A stretch of DNA of 10,219 bases from Actinomycetes bacterium (lineage in GTDB: Bacteria; Actinomycetota; Acidimicrobiia; Spongiisociales; UBA5794): positions 1 to 10,219 of the forward strand of contig JAMBLL010000188.1 in NCBI GenBank assembly GCA_023336765.1. Direction: 5' to 3'. Below the pieces are notes generated by a model. That model did not search any database, was not told the DNA's origin, and worked only from the letters and a program-made list of their open reading frames with translations. Below are positions 5,835 to 10,219 of the stretch, piece after piece. The position numbers and the translations under genes are program-made. How positions within the stretch are numbered: the first letter of the stretch is position 1; each line of letters opens with the position of its first letter.

Positions 5835-7763
5835 CTATCCCCGCCAAAGGGGGACGGGGTCGGCTTCGACGAGGCTTGTGAGGAACGCAAGGGTCCACGG
5901 TGTCGCCTGAGCATCGGTGAGGTACACGATGCCACGTTCGGGCATGTCGAGTGAATCGTCCGTCCACACCCATCCGTCGCCGGTGTTCCACCACAACGGC
6001 AGCGGTGTTGGACGCGTATCCGCATTCGATGCCCTGCGTGCTGTAAGCGATGGGGCCTGTGATTCATCGCTTCTCGTGGGGGCTGGACCCTCGACACTGG
6101 ACAGACCGGCTACCGCTTCAGACCCAGCAGAGATCACAACGGACCGGTGGTTCACCGTGTACTCCTCGAACGCCTCGAGATACTCTGCCTCGGCCTTTGT
6201 CCTGGCTTCAGCTTCGTCTTCTGCCTGGGCTTCAGCTTCTGCGGCAGCCTCGATGGCCTCGGGATCAGCCGCAGGATCACTAGCGGTATCGTCCACGGGT
6301 ACCTCGGCTTCGACCTCCGGGTCGGCATCGGTTTCGGCGGAGCGTGCAATGATCGTCGCGAATCGGTCGACCGGGTTGGGTTCAGGTGGAATGATTTCGC
6401 CGGAGTCTGGCATCATCCGCACGGGCAGTGTGTAGGGGAGGGGGAACTTCTGGGATTCCACAAGGCCGACGAGTGGGGCCACCAATTCCGAGATCCAAGC
6501 CGAATCGCTGTCGGACATGACGATCGCCCTATCGAGTTCAAGACGTTCGATCTGCTCAAGTGCATTGTCAGGGTTCGATTCGTCGATGACGATCACGGGA
6601 CTGTCGTATGACGATGCAGCGTTCTCGTCTGCTGAGAGCTTGCGTGCCTCGGTGGCTGAGATGATCACGGCGGTTGCGGCGCCGTTCGTGTAGTTCGCCG
6701 CAACGATGCTGTTGTACGCATCGGATGGATCCTGTGACAGCCAGTCGAACTCGATGATCTTGGCTGCCTTGAGCGACTCGTAGGCGTTGACGGGGACGCC
6801 CGCAGGGTTGCGGATCTCGAAGTGGATGTGCGGGATGGTGTTCTCGGCATTGCCGCTGTCGCCAACCCATCCGATGATCTGTCCTGCTACAACTTCCGCG
6901 CCCACTTCGATGCCAGGAGCGAGACAGCTGTAGCCGTTGGTATCTGTGCCAGGGAAGTCCGTGTTGAGGTGGACGTAGCGCGACTCCCACCCATCGTCGC
7001 CGACCAGGATCACAGCACACCCGGCGAGACGCTGGTCATAGGTTGTCTTCACCACGGTTCCGTCATGGGAGGCAACTACGGGGAGGCCCTTCCATCCGTA
7101 CGTGCCTATGTCGGTCCCGAAGTGCTCCCTGGCGCATCCATCTCTGCATGCGCCGAATCCGTCGTAGTAGCCGGCCCTTCCCACAATCGGGAAGACGATG
7201 TCACGGACAACCTCGATACGTTCGACCGGCTCGAAACCGAGGCCATCGTCCTCAGGTGGGGCGCATGGATCGATCTCTGTATCACCGTCGCCAGCGTCGG
7301 TAGCTGCCATCGTGGTCGTGGTGACTGTTGACGTCGATTCGCCGTCTCCTGATTCAGCGCCAGCGGTATCGATTGATGACGTTTGGGTCTCCGGATCGCA
7401 AACGTCTGCATCTGCATCTGCATCTGCATCTGGATCCGGTTCGGGCTCAGGTGGAAGCGTCGTGGTCGTCGTCGGCGCCACAGTGGTGGTTGTGGTCGGC
7501 TCCGTTGTCGTTGTCGTCGGTGCAGTGGTCGTCGTCGGCGCCACAGTGGTGGTTGTGGGCGGCTCCGTTGTCGTCGTTGTTGTCGTCGGCGCCACAGTGG
7601 TGGTTGTGGTGTCGGCGACGGTGGTTGTAGTGGTTGTGGTGTCGGCGACGGTGGTTGTGGTGGTTGCGTCGTCTGCACGCGTCGGGGAGATCGAGAACGC
7701 GGCAAAGACCGCGATAACCACCACAGCAATCGCTGTGCGGAAAGGTAGCGCTGTGTTTGTCAT
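5835..7763 (-). CDS. Secreted M23 (LytM-type) zinc metallopeptidase with Thr-rich linker
   Basis: M23 enzymes cut peptide bridges in peptidoglycan outside the membrane. Residues 1-30 form a signal peptide (AIAVVVIAVFAAFSI, then PTRADD). A Thr/Val/Pro linker spans about 34-103, followed by EPEPDPDADADADAD. The M23 domain spans about 188-335 with all expected metal and catalytic residues: HFGTD (H214, D218), YVHL (H265) and HIHFE (H312, H314). Cys206/210 and Cys249/280 may form disulfides. Residues 359-432 (AVIISATEA...SPVIVIDES...DRAIVMSDSDSAW) resemble a degenerate type 2 cell-wall-binding repeat. Similar fragments recur at 541-552 and 610-620 around an Ala/Glu-rich stretch (about 480-530), which may be coiled coil. 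The 642 residues are long for the family. ATG at 7763 has AGGA nearby. The gene is opposite to its neighbours and interrupts lysA-hom. Confidence 0.88.
   Translation of the reverse strand: MTNTALPFRTAIAVVVIAVFAAFSISPTRADDATTTTTVADTTTTTTTVADTTTTTVAPTTTTTTTEPPTTTTVAPTTTTAPTTTTTEPTTTTTVAPTTTTTLPPEPEPDPDADADADADVCDPETQTSSIDTAGAESGDGESTSTVTTTTMAATDAGDGDTEIDPCAPPEDDGLGFEPVERIEVVRDIVFPIVGRAGYYDGFGACRDGCAREHFGTDIGTYGWKGLPVVASHDGTVVKTTYDQRLAGCAVILVGDDGWESRYVHLNTDFPGTDTNGYSCLAPGIEVGAEVVAGQIIGWVGDSGNAENTIPHIHFEIRNPAGVPVNAYESLKAAKIIEFDWLSQDPSDAYNSIVAANYTNGAATAVIISATEARKLSADENAASSYDSPVIVIDESNPDNALEQIERLELDRAIVMSDSDSAWISELVAPLVGLVESQKFPLPYTLPVRMMPDSGEIIPPEPNPVDRFATIIARSAETDADPEVEAEVPVDDTASDPAADPEAIEAAAEAEAQAEDEAEARTKAEAEYLEAFEEYTVNHRSVVISAGSEAVAGLSSVEGPAPTRSDESQAPSLTARRASNADTRPTPLPLWWNTGDGWVWTDDSLDMPERGIVYLTDAQATPWTLAFLTSLVEADPVPLWRG
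7405..7434. repeat. Hexanucleotide microsatellite in the M23 gene
   Basis: TCTGCA is repeated four times exactly (7405-7428), followed by TCTGGA. On the coding strand it encodes the alternating Asp-Ala run (DADADADAD) between linker and peptidase domain. A 6-bp unit keeps the frame, so slippage would only change the linker length. Confidence 0.85.
7468..7670. repeat. Imperfect tandem repeats encoding the Thr-rich linker
   Basis: A 28-base unit beginning GTCGTCGGCGCCACAG occurs three times (7468-7495, 7531-7558, 7582-7609). Two 30-base units beginning GTCGGCGACGG follow directly (7611-7640, 7641-7670). On the coding strand they give runs of Thr broken by VAP, EP and VAD. All units are multiples of three or spaced in frame, so the array behaves as a length-variable linker. 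Low complexity makes it prone to assembly error. Confidence 0.85.
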
Positions 7764-7810
7764 GTATTCCTGTCCACCTCAGCCGAACCCGTTGGCTCGC
7801 CCCTCTTGAC

Positions 7811-7840
7811 ATTGTAGCCGATAAACGGCTTCTGTGTGGA
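7811..7840 (-). promoter_or_regulatory. Candidate promoter of the M23 gene
   Basis: On the minus strand TCCACA (7840-7835, four of six matches to TTGACA) and TACAAT (7816-7811, five of six to TATAAT) are separated by 18 nt. Transcription would start near 7804, leaving a leader of about 40 nt. It overlaps the upstream region of the divergent hom gene, so the two promoters may interfere. Confidence 0.42.
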
Positions 7841-7842
7841 GG

Positions 7843-7854
7843 TACTATCGTCGC
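7843..7854 (+). promoter_or_regulatory. Candidate -10 box placed for a leaderless hom transcript
   Basis: TACTAT (7843-7848) fits the TANNNT -10 pattern and ends 6 nt before the ATG at 7855, the spacing seen for leaderless actinobacterial mRNAs. No good -35 box lies 16-19 nt upstream. A GGAGG at 7838-7842 offers the alternative of a normal ribosome site 12 nt from the same ATG. Confidence 0.35.
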
Positions 7855-9147
7855 ATGTCTATGGAGAATTCAATCGGTATCGGATTGCTTGGCGCGGGGA
7901 CGGTAGGTGGTGCGCTCGTGCGCCGCCTCGTCGGCGAGTCGGACGCGATCGCACTCAAGACAGGGCTCACGTTCGACGTACGCAAGATCGGAGTCAGCCG
8001 TCTCCACGCGGAGCGCGATTTCGCGGTCACCGAGGGGCTGTTGACGGATGATCCGTTCGAGGTTGTGAACGACCCAACGGTCGACCTTGTCGTCGAGGTG
8101 ATGGGTGGCAAGGATCCGGCGGGTGACCTCATCCTCGCCGCACTTGAAGCAGGCAAGCCCGTCGTGTCAGCGAACAAGGAACTCATCGCAGCACGAGGGC
8201 CCGAACTGATCGCTGCAGCCGAGCGGGCAGGGGTGCCGTTCTTGTTCGAGGCTGCTGTGGGTGGGGGCATCCCGATCATCAGGCCGTTGTCCGAGACACT
8301 TGCGGGGGAGACGCTCGACAGGGTGATCGGGATCGTCAACGGAACGACGAACTACATCCTGACCGAGATGGAGGCTGGAGCGACGTACCTCACCGCTCTC
8401 GAACAGGCGACAGACCTCGGGTACGCAGAACCCGACCCGACCGCCGACGTATCGGGCGCGGATGCTGCAGCCAAAGCTGCGATCCTTGCCTCCCTTGCAT
8501 TCGGAACGTGGGTGGATCCCTCCAATGTGTACACCGAGGGCATCGAGGAGCTCACTGCCGTGGACATGTCCTTCGCAGCAGAACTCGGGTACGTCGTGAA
8601 ACTCGTTGCCGTGTGTGAACGAAAGGACGCCGGTGTGAACGCCAGGGTCCACCCTGCAATGGTCCCGAAGGACCATCCGCTCGCTTCGATCCGGGGAGCA
8701 ACGAACGCTGTGTTCATCGAGGGCGCAGCGATCGACTCGCTGCTCTTCTCAGGGCCAGGCGCGGGCGGTGACCCGACCGCAACGGCTGTACTAGGCGATG
8801 TCATCGATGCTGCACGCGAGACACTTGCTGGTGCCCAGGTTGCACCGCGAATCAGGTTCTCGCCAGGCGAGATCGTCCCCTTCACCGACATCCCGACCCG
8901 TTGGTACGTGCGACTCCAGGTCGACGATCAACCCGGTGTTCTTGCAAAGATCGCCGCATCGTTCGGCGATGAGGAGGTGTCGATTCGCTCGGTCTGGCAG
9001 GAGGGAGTGGATCAGGAGGCAGCGTTGATCGTGGTCACCCATCAGGCTCCTGAATCTGCCCAACGCGCTGCTCTTGCATCGATCACCGCGATCCCGGAGG
9101 TGATCGAGGTCGCCTCGGTTATCCGGGTGCTTGGTGCCTCCAAGTGA
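7855..9147 (+). CDS. hom: Homoserine dehydrogenase with C-terminal ACT domain
   Basis: It reduces aspartate semialdehyde to homoserine with NAD(P)H, the branch step towards threonine and methionine. In the 430-residue product the Rossmann motif is GLLGAGTVGGA (10-20). SANKELIA (105-112), AVGGGIPIIRP (134-144) and NGTTNYIL (162-169) mark the catalytic domain. GYAEPDPTADVSGADAAAK (189-207) holds the substrate-binding acidic residues and the catalytic lysine, and FSGPGAGGDPTA follows near 298. The ACT domain spans about 350-425 (YVRLQVDDQPGVLAKIAASFGDEEVSI). In relatives this domain gives feedback inhibition by threonine, so the same is inferred here. I chose ATG at 7855; ATG at 7861 is a close alternative, and a GTG at 7834 lies before the ribosome-site-like GGAGG and is less likely. 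The stop overlaps thrC (GTGA). Confidence 0.96.
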   Translation: MSMENSIGIGLLGAGTVGGALVRRLVGESDAIALKTGLTFDVRKIGVSRLHAERDFAVTEGLLTDDPFEVVNDPTVDLVVEVMGGKDPAGDLILAALEAGKPVVSANKELIAARGPELIAAAERAGVPFLFEAAVGGGIPIIRPLSETLAGETLDRVIGIVNGTTNYILTEMEAGATYLTALEQATDLGYAEPDPTADVSGADAAAKAAILASLAFGTWVDPSNVYTEGIEELTAVDMSFAAELGYVVKLVAVCERKDAGVNARVHPAMVPKDHPLASIRGATNAVFIEGAAIDSLLFSGPGAGGDPTATAVLGDVIDAARETLAGAQVAPRIRFSPGEIVPFTDIPTRWYVRLQVDDQPGVLAKIAASFGDEEVSIRSVWQEGVDQEAALIVVTHQAPESAQRAALASITAIPEVIEVASVIRVLGASK

Positions 9148-10166
9148 GGTGGAAGGGGGTCATCGAGCAGCACAGGGACCGCCTCCCTGTGACGGACGCC
9201 ACACCGGTCGTGACGCTTCTCGAAGGTGGCACGCCGCTGATCCCGGCACCTGCGGTGTCTGAGGTCGTCGAACGATCCGTGTTTCTCAAATTCGAGGGGA
9301 TGAACCCGACGGGTTCGTTCAAGGACAGAGGGATGACCCTCGCCGTATCGAAGGCTCTCGAGGATGGTGCGACAGCTGTCGTGTGCGCATCGACAGGGAA
9401 CACATCGGCGTCTGCTGCCGCATACGCTGCCCGAGCCGGGATGGATTGCATCGTGGTGCTCCCTGCAGGCAAGATCGCTGCGGGCAAACTCGCTCAGGCG
9501 GTGGCCCACGGAGCATCGATCGTTCCCATCGACGGCAATTTCGATGACGCCCTCGATATCGTGCGTGCACTCTCAGATGCCCACGGCATGGCACTTGTGA
9601 ACTCGGTGAACCCGTATCGCATCGAAGCACAAAAGACCGCGGCGTTCGAGGTGGTCGACGATCTCGGTCACGCCCCTGGTGTCCATGCGTTACCCGTTGG
9701 CAATGCGGGCAACATCACGGCGTACTGGAAGGGCTACACAGAGATCGGCGAGGCCCCAGCGATGTGGGGTTTCCAGGCCGAGGGTGCGGCCCCGATCGTG
9801 TACGGAGAGGTGTTCGATAACCCAGAGACGATCGCCACGGCGATCCGGATCGGTAACCCTGCATCGTGGGATGGTGCGGTGGAGGCCCGTGACGCTTCTC
9901 GTGGGCGGATCGAGGCCGTGACCGATGAGGAGATCCTTGCGGCGTACCGGTTCCTGTCGGGGAGGGTCGGCGTGTTCTGCGAGCCTGCATCTGCGGCGGG
10001 TGTTGCCGGCATCATGAAGTTCGCTGACGACCTGCCAAAAGGTGACATCGTGTGCACCGTCACCGGCCACGGCCTCAAGGACCCCGACACGGCAAGCGCC
10101 CAGATCGAGTTCCCCCCGGTCGTCCCCGCAACCCTCGAAGCGGTCTCCCAAGCCCTCAACCTCTAA
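9144..10166 (+). CDS. thrC: Threonine synthase
   Basis: This PLP enzyme of fold type II converts O-phosphohomoserine to threonine and phosphate. In the 340-residue product the PLP lysine is K60 in NPTGSFKDRGM. STGNTSASAAAYAARAG (83-99) is the Ser/Thr loop, and VGNAGNITAYWKGY (185-198) binds the PLP phosphate. EPASAAGVAG (280-289) and TGHGLKDP (307-314) close the active site. The length fits the short bacterial ThrC class, which lacks the long N-terminal extension of the E. coli type. The start is GTG at 9144, overlapping the hom stop as GTGA, with no good ribosome site, so translation is probably coupled to hom. The N-terminus (RWKGVIEQHRDRLPVTDATPVVTL) fits the family. The thrB gene, usually next, is not visible in the 53 bases left. 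Confidence 0.96.
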   Translation: MRWKGVIEQHRDRLPVTDATPVVTLLEGGTPLIPAPAVSEVVERSVFLKFEGMNPTGSFKDRGMTLAVSKALEDGATAVVCASTGNTSASAAAYAARAGMDCIVVLPAGKIAAGKLAQAVAHGASIVPIDGNFDDALDIVRALSDAHGMALVNSVNPYRIEAQKTAAFEVVDDLGHAPGVHALPVGNAGNITAYWKGYTEIGEAPAMWGFQAEGAAPIVYGEVFDNPETIATAIRIGNPASWDGAVEARDASRGRIEAVTDEEILAAYRFLSGRVGVFCEPASAAGVAGIMKFADDLPKGDIVCTVTGHGLKDPDTASAQIEFPPVVPATLEAVSQALNL

Positions 10167-10219
10167 CACCAGGTGACACGCCGCGAACCCAGGGTTCCGA
10201 GTCCGGCGTCCCCCTTTCA
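10167..10219. other. Unassigned 53 bp after thrC
   Basis: No gene is supported. A palindrome, GAACCC-A-GGGTTC (10185-10197), could help terminate the hom-thrC transcript. The frame from GTG at 10173 is open to the edge, but its 15 residues do not resemble the start of homoserine kinase. Confidence 0.4.

Noticed and set aside
5446..5910. Plus-strand frame running from lysA through the REP-like pair
   Set aside because: It is composed of a lysA shadow plus hairpin repeats, with no ribosome site and no conserved features.
7468..7670. Repeats resembling a CRISPR array
   Set aside because: Units are in-frame coding repeats of a Thr-rich linker, without unique spacers of constant length and without cas genes nearby.
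7198..7809. Long plus-strand open frame rich in Val/Ser opposite the Thr-rich linker
   Set aside because: It is the complement of the low-complexity ACC/ACA codons of the M23 gene. It shows no domain, and the minus-strand product has a signal peptide and a complete catalytic motif set.
10173..10219. Possible start of thrB (GTG at 10173)
   Set aside because: The 15 readable residues are Pro/Ser-rich and do not resemble the usual homoserine kinase start. The region better fits a palindrome and repeat.

Overview
The window looks like chromosomal DNA of a high-GC actinomycete. The markers are a WhiB-family iron-sulfur regulator, a DUF3107 protein, an Mrp ATPase of actinobacterial style and the gene order argS-lysA / hom-thrC. 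The very threonine-rich linker (TTTTT, VAP, EPT runs) of the secreted peptidase is a style I associate with Acidimicrobiia. That class-level placement is inference from style, not from a marker gene.

Layout, left to right. (1) Positions 1-890 hold the 3' part of an mrp/apbC gene whose N-terminal MIP18/DUF59 domain begins outside the window. It is followed by a small DUF3107 gene (917-1150) and a strong hairpin terminator shared with the convergent whiB-like gene (1239-1511, minus). (2) A 334-bp divergent intergenic region carries one copy of a REP-like hairpin repeat. A GatB/YqeY-domain gene follows (1846-2301). (3) A long palindrome separates it from a minus-strand tRNA-Arg(CCG). (4) argS (2550-4328) and lysA (4325-5599) are coupled through a GTGA overlap. 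(5) Two further, inverted copies of the same REP-like repeat lie between lysA and a large minus-strand gene (5835-7763) for a secreted M23 peptidase. That protein has a Thr-rich linker and an unusual C-terminal half. (6) hom (7855-9147) and thrC (9144-10166) resume the plus strand, again with a GTGA overlap, and 53 bases of unassigned DNA close the window.

How it fits together. lysA makes lysine from meso-diaminopimelate, and hom and thrC are steps of the threonine branch. All three belong to the aspartate family, and in many actinomycetes argS-lysA-hom-thrC-thrB are contiguous. Here the block is split by the opposite-strand peptidase gene with REP-like elements on its lysA side. tRNA-Arg(CCG) and arginyl-tRNA synthetase sit back to back with YqeY nearby, giving a small aminoacylation-related cluster.

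I found no phage, CRISPR, toxin-antitoxin, transposase or defence genes. Most of the window is housekeeping. The points worth a second look are the REP-like family, the synteny break, the architecture of the M23 protein and the start of the WhiB gene.
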